DNA of 64,000 bases from Acidipropionibacterium virtanenii (GTDB taxonomy: Bacteria > Actinomycetota > Actinomycetes > Propionibacteriales > Propionibacteriaceae): positions 744,001 to 808,000 of the forward strand of contig NZ_CP025198.1 of assembly GCF_003325455.1 (NCBI RefSeq). The letters are read 5' to 3'. A program made the translations under genes and the position numbers. Each line of letters starts with the position of its first letter. The first letter of the stretch is position 1. This document shows, one piece after another, positions 43,874-54,376 of the stretch. The notes below the pieces were generated by a model, which saw only the letters and a list, made by a program, of their open reading frames with translations, ran no database searches and had not been told where the DNA came from.

Positions 43874-45190
43874 TCAGCCCAGCGCCCTGGCGGCGGCCTC
43901 GCACGCCCCCGGAAGGGCGTCGGAGAACACCTCGAAGGCCTCCTCGTCATGGGCGTCGGAGAGGAACCAGGCCTCGAAGCAGCTCGGCGGCAGGTTCACC
44001 CCGGCGTCCAGCATCGCGTGGAAGAACGCCGTGTAGGCCTCGGCGCTCTGCGCCTGGGCCTGCTCGTAGTCGGCGACCCCGTCGCGTGCGGGCGCCTCGC
44101 CCATGAAGACGCTGAACAGGTTGGAGGCATTGTTGATGACGAACGGCACCCCGGCGGCCTCCAGAGCCTCGGCCAGCGCTCCGCGCCACGCCTCGGAGCG
44201 CTCGTCGAGGCGCTCGTAGACGTCGTCGTCGGCCAGCTGCAGGGTGGTCAGACCGGCGATGGTCGCCAGCGGATTACCGGAAAGGGTGCCCGCCTGGTAG
44301 ACGGGCCCGGTCGGCGACAGCAGATCCATCACCTCGGCGCGCCCGCCCAGCGCCGCCAGCGGCATCCCGCCGCCCACCACCTTGCCGAAGGTGAACAGGT
44401 CGGGCCGGTAGCTCTCCTGACGGTCCTGCTGGAACCCCCAGAAGCCCGACGGCCCGCAGCGGAACCCGGTGAGCACCTCGTCGACGATCATCAGGGCGCC
44501 GTGCTCGGCGGTGATCCTCCGGATCGCCGCATTGAACCCGGGACGCGGGGGGACGACGCCCATGTTGGCGGCAGAGGCCTCCACGATCACCCCGGCGATC
44601 TCGTCGCCGCGGGCCTGGAAGGCGGCCCGCAGGGCGGCCTCGTCGTTGTAGGGCAGCACCAGGGTCGACGCCGTGACCCCTGCCGGCACGCCGGCCGATC
44701 CGGGCAGCCCGGCCGTGGCCACCCCCGACCCGGCGGCGGCCAGCAGACCGTCGGAGTGGCCGTGGTAGTTGCCGGCGAACTTGATGATGAGATCGCGTCC
44801 GGTGGCCCCGCGGGCCAGCCGGATCGCCGTCATGGTGGCCTCGGTGCCGGTGGAGACGAAGCGCACCCGCTCGGCCGGCGGCACCCGGCGTCGCACCTCC
44901 TCGGCGAGCTCGGTCTCGGTGGCCGTCGGCGCCCCGAAGGACAGGCCCCGGGCAGCCGCGCTCTGCACTGCCGAGACCACCTCGGGGCGGGAATGGCCCA
45001 GCAGCGCCGGACCCCAGGTGCACACCAGGTCCAGGTATCGGGTGCCCTCGGCGTCCCACAGCCACGGCCCGGAGGCCCTCTCGATGAAGCGGGGCACCCC
45101 GCCCACATTGCCGTAGGCGCGCACGGGGGAATCCACCCCGCCGGGGATGACGGACCTCGCCTCGTCGAACAGTTCGGAGTTGGTGCTCAC
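43874..45190 (-). CDS. hemL: Glutamate-1-semialdehyde 2,1-aminomutase
   Basis: 438 residues. PLP enzyme converting glutamate-1-semialdehyde to 5-aminolevulinate, the second step of the C5 route that starts with HemA at 50892. Key blocks: [17 protein letters not shown] near the N-terminus, [32 protein letters not shown]-type strand [12 protein letters not shown], and the PLP-binding Lys in [17 protein letters not shown]. The GTG start has AAAGGAA a few bases upstream. Last heme gene of the minus-strand block; 53 nt after hemB. Confidence 0.96.
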   Translation of the reverse strand: MSTNSELFDEARSVIPGGVDSPVRAYGNVGGVPRFIERASGPWLWDAEGTRYLDLVCTWGPALLGHSRPEVVSAVQSAAARGLSFGAPTATETELAEEVRRRVPPAERVRFVSTGTEATMTAIRLARGATGRDLIIKFAGNYHGHSDGLLAAAGSGVATAGLPGSAGVPAGVTASTLVLPYNDEAALRAAFQARGDEIAGVIVEASAANMGVVPPRPGFNAAIRRITAEHGALMIVDEVLTGFRCGPSGFWGFQQDRQESYRPDLFTFGKVVGGGMPLAALGGRAEVMDLLSPTGPVYQAGTLSGNPLATIAGLTTLQLADDDVYERLDERSEAWRGALAEALEAAGVPFVINNASNLFSVFMGEAPARDGVADYEQAQAQSAEAYTAFFHAMLDAGVNLPPSCFEAWFLSDAHDEEAFEVFSDALPGACEAAARALG

Positions 45191-45243
45191 AACGATTCCT
45201 TTCAGCCGGATGGTCTGATACTGGCGGGGTGACGGGAGGCGAC

Positions 45244-46251
45244 TCAGCGCAGCCAGCCCGCGGCCTCCACGGCCCAGTAGCTGAGGATGACGTCGGCGCC
45301 GGCGCGGGCGATCGAGGTCAGCGACTCGGTGATGCAGCGCCGGCGGTCGATCCAGCCGTTGGCGGCGGCGGCCTCCAGCATGGCGTACTCGCCGGAGACC
45401 TGGTAGGCGGCCACCGGCACCTGGGAGATCTCGGCGACGTCGGAGAGGACGTCCAGGTAGTGGGAGGCGGGTTTGACCATCACCAGGTCAGCCCCTTCCG
45501 CCAGGTCCAGCAGGGTCTCGCGCAGCCCCTCGCGGCGGTTCGCCGGATCCTGCTGGTAGGCCTTGCGGTCGCCCTTCAACGACGAGTTCACCGCGCCGCG
45601 GAAAGGCCCGAAGAAGGCCGAGGCGTACTTGGCCGAGTAGGCCAGGATCGACACGTCGGCGAACCCCTCGGAGTCCAGGGCGTCGCGGATCACCGCGATC
45701 TGGCCGTCCATCATCCCCGACGGGGACACCATGTGCGCCCCGGCGCGGGCCTGGGAGACCGCCATCTCGGCGTACAGCGGCAGGGTGGCGTCGTTGTCGA
45801 CCGTGCCGTCGGGCCTCAGCGCCCCGCAGTGGCCGTGGTCGGTGAACTCGTCGAGGCAGGTGTCGGCGCAGATCACCAGGTCGTCGCCGACGGCCTCGCG
45901 CACCGCCGCGATGCCCCGGTTGAGGATGCCATCGGGATTCCAGGCCTGTGACCCGATCTCGTCCTTGCGGGTGGGGACGCCGAACAGGTCGATGCCGCCG
46001 ATACCGGCCTCGACACACTGCTCGGCGAGCCTCTTGATGGACTCGGTGGTGTGCTGGAACTGGCCCGGCAGGGTGGAGATCTCGCGGGCCTCGTCGATCC
46101 CCTCGGCGACGAAGGCGGGCAGCATCAGCTGGGCGGGGGCCACCCGGGTCTCGGCGACCATCCGGCGCATCGCCGGGGTGGTGCGCAGACGGCGCGGCCG
46201 GTCGATCGGGGTCAGGGCTGGGTTGAGCGTGCGGGCGGGGAACGACGTCAT
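45244..46251 (-). CDS. hemB: Delta-aminolevulinic acid dehydratase (porphobilinogen synthase)
   Basis: 335 residues from the ATG overlapping the hemD stop. Condenses two 5-aminolevulinates to porphobilinogen. Active-site Lys residues are in [18 protein letters not shown] and [14 protein letters not shown]. The metal region reads [15 protein letters not shown]: the zinc-type enzymes have three Cys in this motif, and here the middle one is Asp, giving a hybrid between the zinc-dependent and magnesium-dependent patterns. The N-terminus [20 protein letters not shown] fits the usual arm. Confidence 0.95.
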   Translation of the reverse strand: MTSFPARTLNPALTPIDRPRRLRTTPAMRRMVAETRVAPAQLMLPAFVAEGIDEAREISTLPGQFQHTTESIKRLAEQCVEAGIGGIDLFGVPTRKDEIGSQAWNPDGILNRGIAAVREAVGDDLVICADTCLDEFTDHGHCGALRPDGTVDNDATLPLYAEMAVSQARAGAHMVSPSGMMDGQIAVIRDALDSEGFADVSILAYSAKYASAFFGPFRGAVNSSLKGDRKAYQQDPANRREGLRETLLDLAEGADLVMVKPASHYLDVLSDVAEISQVPVAAYQVSGEYAMLEAAAANGWIDRRRCITESLTSIARAGADVILSYWAVEAAGWLR

Positions 46252-47006
46252 GAGATGACACTTTCTACAGCGGTGAGGATGGCCTCGGGTGTGGGCGCGG
46301 CGGCGACGGCCGCGGCCGGATGCCCGAGCTCGGACAGGGTCTGGGCGGTGGGCTGGCCCATCGCCACTGGATGCTGGCGGGCGGTCCACGACAGCCCTGC
46401 GGCGGCCACCAGCTGGTCGAGGGCGCGGGCCACCGACGAGGAGGTGACGACCACGGCGCCGAAGGCCGGCCAGGCCTGGGCGATCACCTCGGGAAGGGCG
46501 TCCAGCGGTTCGGTGGTGTACAGGCGGATGCGGGTCACCTCGCAGCCTGCCGCCCGCAGCCCGTCGGGCACGGTGGGTGCGGCGAGCGCGGAGACCGGCA
46601 GCAGGACGCGGGCGCCGGCGTCGGTCCAGGCGTCCACCAGCCCGGCCCCTGACTGGTCGGGTGGTACCAGGGCGACGTCGACCCCGGCGTCGGCCAGGGC
46701 GCGTGCGGTGGCGCGGCCCACGGCGGCGACCTTCAGCATCAGCCCGGTCAGCAGCCCGGCCTCCTGGAGTATCCGAACGGCGGTGTGGCTGGTGATCACG
46801 AGCCAGTCGAAGTCCTCGGCGTCAAGACGGGCGCGGACGTCATCCAGGGCGCCGGCGGTCTCGACGGTGCGGGTGACCGCCTGGTGGATGACGCCGAATC
46901 CGGCGTGCTTGAGGGTCGTGCCGATCCTGTCGTGGGCCCCGGCCCGGGGCACCAGGACGGGCGGGCGGATGATGCCGGCGGCGTCGGGGGTGACGGACGA
47001 ACTCAC
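46248..47006 (-). CDS. hemD: Uroporphyrinogen-III synthase
   Basis: 252 residues. Cyclises hydroxymethylbilane to uroporphyrinogen III. Sequence conservation in HemD is low; support comes from the two-domain pattern ([70 protein letters not shown]) and from lying between hemC and hemB with four-base overlaps on both sides. Confidence 0.92.
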   Translation of the reverse strand: MSSSVTPDAAGIIRPPVLVPRAGAHDRIGTTLKHAGFGVIHQAVTRTVETAGALDDVRARLDAEDFDWLVITSHTAVRILQEAGLLTGLMLKVAAVGRATARALADAGVDVALVPPDQSGAGLVDAWTDAGARVLLPVSALAAPTVPDGLRAAGCEVTRIRLYTTEPLDALPEVIAQAWPAFGAVVVTSSSVARALDQLVAAAGLSWTARQHPVAMGQPTAQTLSELGHPAAAVAAAPTPEAILTAVESVIS

Positions 47007-48118
47007 TGTTTCTCCTCGGACGGGGCGGCGGACGCCTGGTCAGCATCTCGGGTGACCGACGGCGCCCCCTTGGAGGCGTGCAGGTCGGCGACCTCGGCGG
47101 CGCCTTGGGCCAGCAGGTCCTCGGCCACCGCGACGCCGAGCTGGTGGGCGGCTCCGGACAGATCGGCCATCTCGTCGGTCTTCGTGGGGAGGGGCGCGGG
47201 CAGTTCGAGGGCGGCCGCGGAGCGTACGGTGCGTGCCCCGTCGACCGCGGCGACCACGGCCTGCAGCGACAGCTTCCCGTCGGCCGCCTCGCAGAAGGCC
47301 CCGACCGGGGCGGCGCAGCCGGCCTCCAGGCGGGCCAGCACGGCTCGCTCGGCGGTGGCCGAAAGCCGGGTCGGCAGGTCGTCGATGGCGGCCAGTCCCT
47401 TGGCCAGGGCTCCGAAGCGCGAGTCCTGGGTGCGGCACTCCACGGCCAGGGCGCCCTGGGCGGGGGCGGGCAGCATCACGTCGAAGCCGAGCTCCTCGGT
47501 GATCACCGCTCCCCGGCCCAGGCGACGCAGCCCGGAGGCGGCGACGATGACGGCGTCGAGATCCTCCTTGCCGCCCAGACCCTTGACCCGCCCCACCCGG
47601 GTGTCGACATTGCCCCGGATGTCGACGATCCGGAGGTCGGGCCGGGCGGCGAGCAGTTGCGCGGCCCTGCGGGGAGAACCGGTGCCCACCCGGGACCCCT
47701 CCGGCAGTTCGGCGAGCGCGAGGCCGTCGCGGGCCACCAGGGCGTCGCGCGGGTTCTCGCGGGCCGGGACGGCGGCCACCTTCAGCCCGAGGGGCTGGGC
47801 GGTGGGCAGGTCCTTGAAGGAGTGGACGGCCAGATCGCAGGACCCCGCCAGCAGGTCGGCGCGGATCGCCGAGGCGAACACCCCGGTGCCGCCCATCTGG
47901 GACAGCGGGGTGGTGTTGACATCGCCGTGGGTGGTGACGTGCACCAGTTCGACGTCCAGGCCGTGCTGGGACAGGGCGTCGGCCACCATCCCCGACTGGG
48001 TGGTGGCCAGGGCGGACGCCCTGGTCCCGAGCCTGACGAGGGCCGATGATCCGCTCCCGAGTGTGACGGGTGCGCCCTTCTGCGTGGCGGCGGACTTCTT
48101 CCCGGGACGACGACTCAT
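47003..48118 (-). CDS. hemC: Hydroxymethylbilane synthase (porphobilinogen deaminase)
   Basis: 371 residues from ATG 48118; the ATG at 48127 lies directly against the GGAAGG ribosome site, so 48118 has the better spacing. Polymerises four porphobilinogens. Typical blocks: RLGTRASALATTQSGMVAD, AVHSFKDLPT, GTGSPRRAAQLLAARPDL, IRGNVDTRVGRV, ILPAPAQGALAVE-type LPAPAQGALAVEC, and LEAGCAAPVGAF, whose Cys holds the dipyrromethane cofactor. A 20-residue basic N-terminal extension and a 30-residue acidic tail are unusual but harmless. Confidence 0.96.
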   Translation of the reverse strand: MSRRPGKKSAATQKGAPVTLGSGSSALVRLGTRASALATTQSGMVADALSQHGLDVELVHVTTHGDVNTTPLSQMGGTGVFASAIRADLLAGSCDLAVHSFKDLPTAQPLGLKVAAVPARENPRDALVARDGLALAELPEGSRVGTGSPRRAAQLLAARPDLRIVDIRGNVDTRVGRVKGLGGKEDLDAVIVAASGLRRLGRGAVITEELGFDVMLPAPAQGALAVECRTQDSRFGALAKGLAAIDDLPTRLSATAERAVLARLEAGCAAPVGAFCEAADGKLSLQAVVAAVDGARTVRSAAALELPAPLPTKTDEMADLSGAAHQLGVAVAEDLLAQGAAEVADLHASKGAPSVTRDADQASAAPSEEKQ

Positions 48119-48160
48119 ATGGCCCATCCTTCCACGCGTCCCGGGTGAGTGATCGTCGGA

Positions 48161-49570
48161 TCAGGCGAGGCGACGGGCGGTGTCCCGGGCGTGCGGCACC
48201 AGTGCGGCGATCCCCGAACCCGACGCCCAGGCGCCGGTCAGCCCGATACCGGGAACGGCGGAGAGCTGCTCGTGGAGACCCTGCACCCAGGCCCGGGCCG
48301 CGGGAGTGGTGGGGGCCAGGGCGCCGGACCAGTGGATGATCTGGTGGTCCACCAGACGATCGGCGGCCAGCTCGACCCCGAGCAGCGTGGAGGCATCGGC
48401 CATCGCCTGCCCCACCGACAGCTCCACCTCCGCCTCGCCGGAGCGGCCGTAGGAGACCCGCAGCAGGTGCAGACCCTCAGAACGGGCCCGGCAGTCGGCG
48501 GTCAACGACGGCCACTTGGCCGACAGGTGGGTCAGCGCCTTGGCACTCACCTGTTGCGATCCGCGCGCCACCAGCATTCCGTTGCCGCGAGGTCCGGCGT
48601 CCAGCTCCGGTGCGCGCACGGCCAGGTTGACGTGGGCGATCGGGGCGCCGGGCACCAGTTCGGGGCCGGAGACGTCCACGACGCCGCCCAGCAGCCTGCG
48701 CGCCGGCCCGGCCGAGCAGGCGATCACCACGCGCGCGGCCGCCAGATCGACCGGTTCGCCGCAGGGCACCGGGGGCAGGGAGGGGTTCTCGTTGCGCACA
48801 GTGGCGGCCGCCCGAACCACCCAGCCCTCGCCGTCACGCTCCAGGGCCCGGGCCCCGGTGCGGGTCAGCACCTGACCGTCCGCGGCGCTGATCTGTTCGT
48901 GGAGCACCTGCGGCATCCGGAACATGCCGCCGGCCACCGAGGCCACCGGCGGCTTCGGGGCCCCGTCGCCCTTCACCAGGGCGACCCCGCCGGCCAGGCT
49001 GCCGGCCCGGCGCACGGCGTCCAGCAGGCCGGGGGAGACCACCTCGGTGGCCAGCAGATGCGGATCGGCGGCGTGGATGCCACCGGCGATCGGGGCCACC
49101 AGACGCTCCAGCACGGTCGTCCCCATCCGCTGCTCGACCAGGGAGCCCAGATCCGGTGGGAGCTCGTCGGGCAGCGGGGCACCGTCCAGCCGGGCGGCCT
49201 TCTCGGCCTCCCCGGCGCCCAGGGCGGCGACGACGTCGCTGTCGGACAGGTCGGCCGGGATACCGAGGATCGCCCTCGAGGGCATCGCGAACGGGCCGTC
49301 GTCGAACCACACCCAGCTGGGCGCGGGACGCGGGAACTCGACATCCAGCCCGAGCTCGGCGGCCAGCTCGGCGGTCTCGGGGCGACGCACCGCCCACCCC
49401 TCGGCACCGATGTCATAGGCCACCCCGGCGATCTTCGAGGCGGCCACCAGACCTCCGGTGTAGCCGCGGGACTCCAGGAGCACCGGCGTCAACCCCTCAC
49501 GGGTGAACTGCCAGGCGGCCACCAGGCCCGCCATCCCGCCGCCGATGACGACCGCGTCAACTCTTCTCAT
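48161..49570 (-). CDS. hemY: Coproporphyrinogen III oxidase, HemY/CgoX type
   Basis: 469 residues from ATG 49570 (Shine-Dalgarno AGAGGGG). FAD-dependent oxidase with dinucleotide loop VDAVVIGGGMAGLVAAWQF and EGxxxGG-like LESRGYTGGLVAASKI; C-terminal FAD site GLTGAWASGSGIAALVPHA. In Gram-positive bacteria this enzyme oxidises coproporphyrinogen III to coproporphyrin III, and the HemH-HemQ fusion at 52307 supplies the remaining two steps. So it is best read as CgoX rather than protoporphyrinogen oxidase. Confidence 0.93.
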   Translation of the reverse strand: MRRVDAVVIGGGMAGLVAAWQFTREGLTPVLLESRGYTGGLVAASKIAGVAYDIGAEGWAVRRPETAELAAELGLDVEFPRPAPSWVWFDDGPFAMPSRAILGIPADLSDSDVVAALGAGEAEKAARLDGAPLPDELPPDLGSLVEQRMGTTVLERLVAPIAGGIHAADPHLLATEVVSPGLLDAVRRAGSLAGGVALVKGDGAPKPPVASVAGGMFRMPQVLHEQISAADGQVLTRTGARALERDGEGWVVRAAATVRNENPSLPPVPCGEPVDLAAARVVIACSAGPARRLLGGVVDVSGPELVPGAPIAHVNLAVRAPELDAGPRGNGMLVARGSQQVSAKALTHLSAKWPSLTADCRARSEGLHLLRVSYGRSGEAEVELSVGQAMADASTLLGVELAADRLVDHQIIHWSGALAPTTPAARAWVQGLHEQLSAVPGIGLTGAWASGSGIAALVPHARDTARRLA

Positions 49571-49658
49571 CCGACCCCTCTTGTCCGGCCAACGACCCGA
49601 GGCCGGGCGCACCCTGCTCAGACGTCCCGTTCACGGATTCCCGACAGGGGAGCCGTGC

Positions 49659-50756
49659 TCACAGGGAGTGGATGTACTCGACCAACCTCGTCAGGGTATC
49701 CGGGTCGGCGTCGGCGGGCACCCCGTGCCCCAGGTTCACCACATGGCCCGGTGCCCGGCGTCCGGCCTCCACCACCGAGACGGCCTCGGCGGCCAGCGCG
49801 TCCCATCCTGCGAACAGCAGGGCCGGGTTGATATTGCCCTGCAGCGGCATCTCCAGGTGTCCGACCAGAAGCGAGGCCAGGGCGTGGTCCAGAGACACCC
49901 GGTGATCGACCCCCAGCACCGGGTGGGAGGAGGCCTCTGCCGCCACCCGTGCCAGATCCTCCAGCAGGTGGGAGGAGTTCACCGCGAAGTGCACCACCGG
50001 GATCTGCCGGTCGACCCCCGCCAGGGCCCGGATCGAGTGCGGCGCCACATGAGCCCGGTAGTCGGCGGCCGACAGAGAGCCCGCCCAGGAGTCGAAGAGT
50101 TGGACTGCGCGGGCGCCCCCGGCCAGCTGGGCGGTGAGGAAGTCGGCGTCCAGATCGGCCACCCAGTCCATCAACTTCGCCCAGGCCAGCGGTTCGGCGT
50201 GCATCATCGCGCGGGCCGCCAGGTGGTCGCGGGAAGGACCGCCCTGCACCAGGTAGGCGGCGATCGTGAAGGGGGCGCCGGCGAAGCCGATCAGCGGGGT
50301 GTCCCTGCCCGGTTCCGAGTGGCTCAGTTCGGAGACCGCCAGCCGGGCGGCCTTGGCGATCACCGAGGCGTCCCCGGGACCCCGCGAGACCAGGGCGTCG
50401 ACGTCGGCGGCAGTACGGATCGGCTCGTCGAGGACCGGCCCGACCCCGGGCTCGATGCGCACCCCGACCCCGGCCAGCGCCAGCGGAACCATGATGTCGG
50501 AGTAGAGCACCGCGGCGTCCACGCCGTGGCGGCGCACGGGCTGGCAGGTGATCTCGGCGGCCAGCTCCGGATTCAGGCAGGACTCGAGCATCGCGGTGCC
50601 CTCGCGTGCGGCCCTGTACTCCGGTAGCGAACGCCCCGCCTGGCGCATGAACCACACCGGCGGATGCTCGGTGCGGTGGCCGGTCATGGCCTGCAGGACG
50701 GCCGGCAGGGAGGGGGCGGCGGCGTCGCGGATCTGGGTTGTGTCGGTCTCAGTCAT
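49659..50756 (-). CDS. hemE: Uroporphyrinogen decarboxylase
   Basis: 365 residues from ATG 50756. Decarboxylates the four acetate side chains of uroporphyrinogen III to give coproporphyrinogen III. Signatures: PVWFMRQAGRSLPEYRAAR, VDAAVLYSDIMVPL with the catalytic Asp, IGFAGAPFTIAAYLVQGG, and C-terminal VNLGHGVPADADPDTL. An upstream in-frame ATG at 50840 adds unrelated sequence. Divergent from hemA across a 135-nt gap, which must hold both promoters; 88 nt before hemY. Confidence 0.96.
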   Translation of the reverse strand: MTETDTTQIRDAAAPSLPAVLQAMTGHRTEHPPVWFMRQAGRSLPEYRAAREGTAMLESCLNPELAAEITCQPVRRHGVDAAVLYSDIMVPLALAGVGVRIEPGVGPVLDEPIRTAADVDALVSRGPGDASVIAKAARLAVSELSHSEPGRDTPLIGFAGAPFTIAAYLVQGGPSRDHLAARAMMHAEPLAWAKLMDWVADLDADFLTAQLAGGARAVQLFDSWAGSLSAADYRAHVAPHSIRALAGVDRQIPVVHFAVNSSHLLEDLARVAAEASSHPVLGVDHRVSLDHALASLLVGHLEMPLQGNINPALLFAGWDALAAEAVSVVEAGRRAPGHVVNLGHGVPADADPDTLTRLVEYIHSL

Positions 50757-50891
50757 CGCTCTCGATTGTGCCCCGGGCGGCAATCGGGGCCCGGGAGTCC
50801 CCCCGGCCGTCGCGTCAGATGGCCGGCGCCGGGCGCGCACAGGCGTTCAACACCGAGCCGGGAGGGGGCGTCCGTGGTTCAATGGTCAGCC

Positions 50892-52310
50892 GTGGGTCTG
50901 TTCATAGTCTCCGTTGATCACGCCGAGCACGGCCTCGGCGCCGTCGCTGCCGCCGCCGAGCAGGTGAAGGGCCTCGGTCTGTCGCTGACCGATGCCCCCG
51001 AGGTGCGCGGCGCCATGGTGCTGTCGACGTGCAACCGGGTGCTCGTGCTGGCCGAACTGGCCGGCGGCCTCGAGGATCCCGAGTCCCTGCTGCGCGGGCT
51101 GCTGCGCCGCCATGGCGCGATCGCCCTGGCCGAATCGACCAGCGTCCTCTCCGATGACGACGCCGTCTGGCGGGTCTTCCGGATCGCCAGCGGACTGGAG
51201 TCGATGGTCACCGGGGAGCGCGAGATCGCCGGCCAGCTGAAGCGGGCGCTGGCCGATGCGCGCCGCGACAACACCGCCAGCTACCTGGTGGCACACCTCG
51301 TCGAGGAGGCGCTGCGCACCTCCAGGAAGGTCGAGGTCGGGACCGGGCTGTCCGCCCAGGGGCGCACCGTCGTGGCGATCGGCCTGGATCTGGTCGCCCG
51401 GCGGGTCGAGCTGGCCGGGGCCAGGGTGCTGGTGATGGGCACCGGCTCCTATGCCGGGGCGAGCTGCGCCCAGCTGCGCTCCCGCGGCGTCGCCGAGATC
51501 CTGGTGCATTCGGCCTCCGGACGTGCCGACGGCTTCGCCCGCCGCCATGAGGTGTCCGCGGTGGCCCAGGAGGACCTCCCCGGCGTCCTCGCCGGTGTCG
51601 ACCTGGTCGTCACCTGCCGCGGCAACGGCACCCCCGCACTCACCAGCGAGCTGGCCCGGACCGCCCTGCGCGAGCGCGCCCGGAATCTTCAGGTCGGACC
51701 CCTCGTGGCCCTGGACCTGGCGGTCTCCGGCGACGTCGAGGAACCGTCCCCGGCCGGCCTGTGCGTCATCGGCCTGGAGAACATCCGTGACGCCGTGCCC
51801 GACAGCGCCGCCGCCGAACAGGGCCGCGCCGAGCAGATCGTCGCCGACGGGGTCCGCGAGCTGGCCGTCGATCTGGAGCGGCGTCGCCTCTCGCCCGCCG
51901 TGGTGGCCCTGCGCGACGTCCTCTCCGATCTCGTCGCGACCGAACTGGATCGTCTGCCCGCCGAGGGCGAGATCCCCGTGGGCAAGGCCGCCCAGGCGCT
52001 GCGACGGCTGGCCGCCTCGATGGCTCACATCCCCGCCGCCCGCGCCCGGATCGCCTCGGAGCAGGGCCTGGGGGACCGCTGGCTCAACTCGCTGACCGAC
52101 GTGCTGGGCATCGACGTCGAGGTCGACGCCCCCTTCCTCGATCTGGCCGCGGTGGAGGCCACCGCGGAGGCCGCCTGCCCGGTCACCGGACTGAGGATCG
52201 ACGATCTGGCCCCCGACTCCTCCACGAACCTCGTCGGGCAGGGCGTCGAGGAATCCCCGAAACACCTGAAACCCAAGGATCTGACCACGGTCATGAAGGA
52301 GAGCCGATGA
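50892..52310 (+). CDS. hemA: Glutamyl-tRNA reductase
   Basis: 472 residues from GTG 50892, which yields the expected opening [15 protein letters not shown]. First committed step of tetrapyrrole synthesis: reduces Glu-tRNA to glutamate-1-semialdehyde. Catalytic Cys in [39 protein letters not shown] loop [17 protein letters not shown]; a C-terminal dimerisation helix. An ORF continues upstream but has no family character. Four-base overlap with the hemH-hemQ fusion. The start is preceded at 8 nt by TTCAAT. Confidence 0.95.
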   Translation: MGLFIVSVDHAEHGLGAVAAAAEQVKGLGLSLTDAPEVRGAMVLSTCNRVLVLAELAGGLEDPESLLRGLLRRHGAIALAESTSVLSDDDAVWRVFRIASGLESMVTGEREIAGQLKRALADARRDNTASYLVAHLVEEALRTSRKVEVGTGLSAQGRTVVAIGLDLVARRVELAGARVLVMGTGSYAGASCAQLRSRGVAEILVHSASGRADGFARRHEVSAVAQEDLPGVLAGVDLVVTCRGNGTPALTSELARTALRERARNLQVGPLVALDLAVSGDVEEPSPAGLCVIGLENIRDAVPDSAAAEQGRAEQIVADGVRELAVDLERRRLSPAVVALRDVLSDLVATELDRLPAEGEIPVGKAAQALRRLAASMAHIPAARARIASEQGLGDRWLNSLTDVLGIDVEVDAPFLDLAAVEATAEAACPVTGLRIDDLAPDSSTNLVGQGVEESPKHLKPKDLTTVMKESR

Positions 52311-54355
52311 GCGAGCACACCCCGGCCCGAGGACTCAACGAGCCGCTCGATCCCTACGACGCGGTCCTCATCGCCTCATTCGGGGGGCCCCGCGGCCCCG
52401 AGGAGGTGCGCCCCTTCCTGCGTCGCGTCTCCGGCGGGCGGATCCCCGAGTCCAGGCTCGACGCGGTCGCCGAGCATTACAACGCCTTCGGGGGAGTCAG
52501 CCCCATCAACGACGCCAATGACGCCCTCCTGGAGGCGCTGCGGATCAACCTGCGCGCCCACGGCTCCGACGTCCCGGTGGTGCTCGGCAACCGCAACGGC
52601 TCGCCCTACCTGGCCGACGTCGTCGAATCCCTCTACGGGGACGGGGCCCGACGGGTGCTGATGCTGCCCACCTCGGCTTTCGACTCATTCTCCGGCTGCC
52701 GGCAGTACCGCCGCGACGCCGACGCCGTGCTCGCCGAACTGGGCCACACCGACATGGTCATCGACAAGGTGGCGCCGTTCTGGGCGATCGGCGGATACAC
52801 CGCCGCCAACGCCGAGGCCGTCATGGAGGCCTTCGGGCGCATCCCGCCCACCCCGCTGGAGGCCACCCGGGTGGTCTTCGTCACCCACTCGATCCCGCTG
52901 CCGATGCTGGAGGCCTCCGGATCCGGGGAGCCCGGCACCGACTACGTCGCCCAGCATCAGCAGCTGTGCTCCCGGACCGCCGAGACCGTGCGCGCCCGCT
53001 TCGGCGGCATGCCGCGCTGGGACCTCGTGTACTGCTCCCGCTCGGGCCGGCCCACCGACCCCTGGCTGGAACCCGACGTCAACGACCACCTGCGGGCGCT
53101 GTCCTCCCAGGGGGTGAAGTCGGTGGTGCTGGCCCCGGTGGGGTTCATCAGCGACCACATGGAGGTGGTCAACGACCTCGACCACGAGGCCGCCGAGACC
53201 GCCTCCGAGCTGGGGCTGTCGATGGCCAGGGCCGCCACCGCCGGCACCCGTCCGGCCTTCGTCGACAGCCTCGGCGAGCTGCTCGCCGGCCAGGCCGCCG
53301 CAGTGCGCCAGGCCGGCGGACGGCTGCCCGAGGCCTGGGCGTGCGGCTGTGAGCGCGGCGGAATGGTGCGCGGCGGGCGCAGCCTCGCAGACCAGGGTGG
53401 CCTGCCACCGGTCTACCGGGCCGAGCATGACGACCCCGCGCCGGCGTCCTCGCCCGACGCCGGCGCGGCAGGGTCCGCCCAGTCCTCGACCACAGGAGAA
53501 TCCGCCATGCCCACCGACAGCCCCGTGCCCACCGACAGCCCCGTGACGACCGGCAACACAGCGCCCACCGACAGTCCCCTGTCCGCTGCCGACGCCGGTT
53601 CCACCATCACCCGTACCTCGGCCGATAGCGGCTCCTACAGCGTCCCCACCGATGCCCGGGATCACGCCGTCGCACCCGACGAGGTGAACCGGGCCAGCCT
53701 GTGGGCGATGTACTCGGTGTTCAAGGTGAGAGACCATTTGCCCGCCGGTGATGCCGAGCTGGCCGAACTGGTGTCCGGCGCGATCGACCGACCGGCCGGC
53801 GCGGGAGCACAGACCCGCGGCTGGTACGACCTGTCCGGGCTGCGCGCCGACGCCGACCTGCTCATCTGGTGGACGGCTGAGGACGCCTCGACCCTGCAGG
53901 AGACCTACCACCGCTTCGTGAGCTCCGGGCTGGGACGTCACCTCGCCCCGGTCTGGTCGAATCTCGCGGTACACCGCCCCGCGGAGTTCAACAAGTCCCA
54001 CCTGCCGTCCTGCTTCGCCGGCGTCGCGCCGCGGCACTGGGCCTGCTTCTACCCCTTCGTGCGCACCAAGGACTGGTACCTGCTGGACGCCGGCGACCGG
54101 TCCCGGATGCTGCGCGAGCACGGCATGTCCGGTGCCGCCAGCCCCGACATCAAGGCCTCCACTCTGGCCGCCTTCGCGCTGGGCGACTACGAGTGGATCC
54201 TGGCCCTGGAGGCCGACGACCCGGCCCGCCTGGTCGACGTCATGAAGGATCTGCGGTACGTCGAGGCCCGCCGGCATGTGGACGTCGACACGCCGTTCTT
54301 CACCGGTGAGCGGGTGGATCCCGACACGTGGGCGCGCAGGCAGCTTCGCGGCTGA
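52307..54355 (+). CDS. hemH: Coproporphyrin ferrochelatase-coproheme decarboxylase fusion (HemH-HemQ)
   Basis: 682 residues, two enzymes in one chain. Residues of about 15-355 are ferrochelatase: [42 protein letters not shown] (metal-site His) and [19 protein letters not shown]. About 360-460 is a Pro/Ser/Thr/Asp linker with tandem PTDSPV-like repeats. About 460-682 is HemQ (chlorite-dismutase fold): [31 protein letters not shown] with the conserved Tyr, and a terminal [17 protein letters not shown]. The fusion would pass iron-coproporphyrin directly to its decarboxylase to give heme b. HemH-HemQ fusions have been noted in propionibacteria as far as I recall. Coupled to hemA. Confidence 0.95.
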   Translation: MSEHTPARGLNEPLDPYDAVLIASFGGPRGPEEVRPFLRRVSGGRIPESRLDAVAEHYNAFGGVSPINDANDALLEALRINLRAHGSDVPVVLGNRNGSPYLADVVESLYGDGARRVLMLPTSAFDSFSGCRQYRRDADAVLAELGHTDMVIDKVAPFWAIGGYTAANAEAVMEAFGRIPPTPLEATRVVFVTHSIPLPMLEASGSGEPGTDYVAQHQQLCSRTAETVRARFGGMPRWDLVYCSRSGRPTDPWLEPDVNDHLRALSSQGVKSVVLAPVGFISDHMEVVNDLDHEAAETASELGLSMARAATAGTRPAFVDSLGELLAGQAAAVRQAGGRLPEAWACGCERGGMVRGGRSLADQGGLPPVYRAEHDDPAPASSPDAGAAGSAQSSTTGESAMPTDSPVPTDSPVTTGNTAPTDSPLSAADAGSTITRTSADSGSYSVPTDARDHAVAPDEVNRASLWAMYSVFKVRDHLPAGDAELAELVSGAIDRPAGAGAQTRGWYDLSGLRADADLLIWWTAEDASTLQETYHRFVSSGLGRHLAPVWSNLAVHRPAEFNKSHLPSCFAGVAPRHWACFYPFVRTKDWYLLDAGDRSRMLREHGMSGAASPDIKASTLAAFALGDYEWILALEADDPARLVDVMKDLRYVEARRHVDVDTPFFTGERVDPDTWARRQLRG

Positions 54356-54363
54356 TTGTGCGG

Positions 54364-54369
54364 CAGGAT
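54364..54369 (+). promoter_or_regulatory. Possible near-leaderless -10 hexamer
   Basis: CAGGAT, 7 nt before the ATG at 54377. Confidence 0.35.
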
Positions 54370-54376
54370 GGCACCC

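Noticed and set aside
46785-49831. Long plus-strand open frames across the heme genes
   Set aside because: Opposite hemD, hemC and hemY, all of which carry diagnostic motifs on the minus strand.
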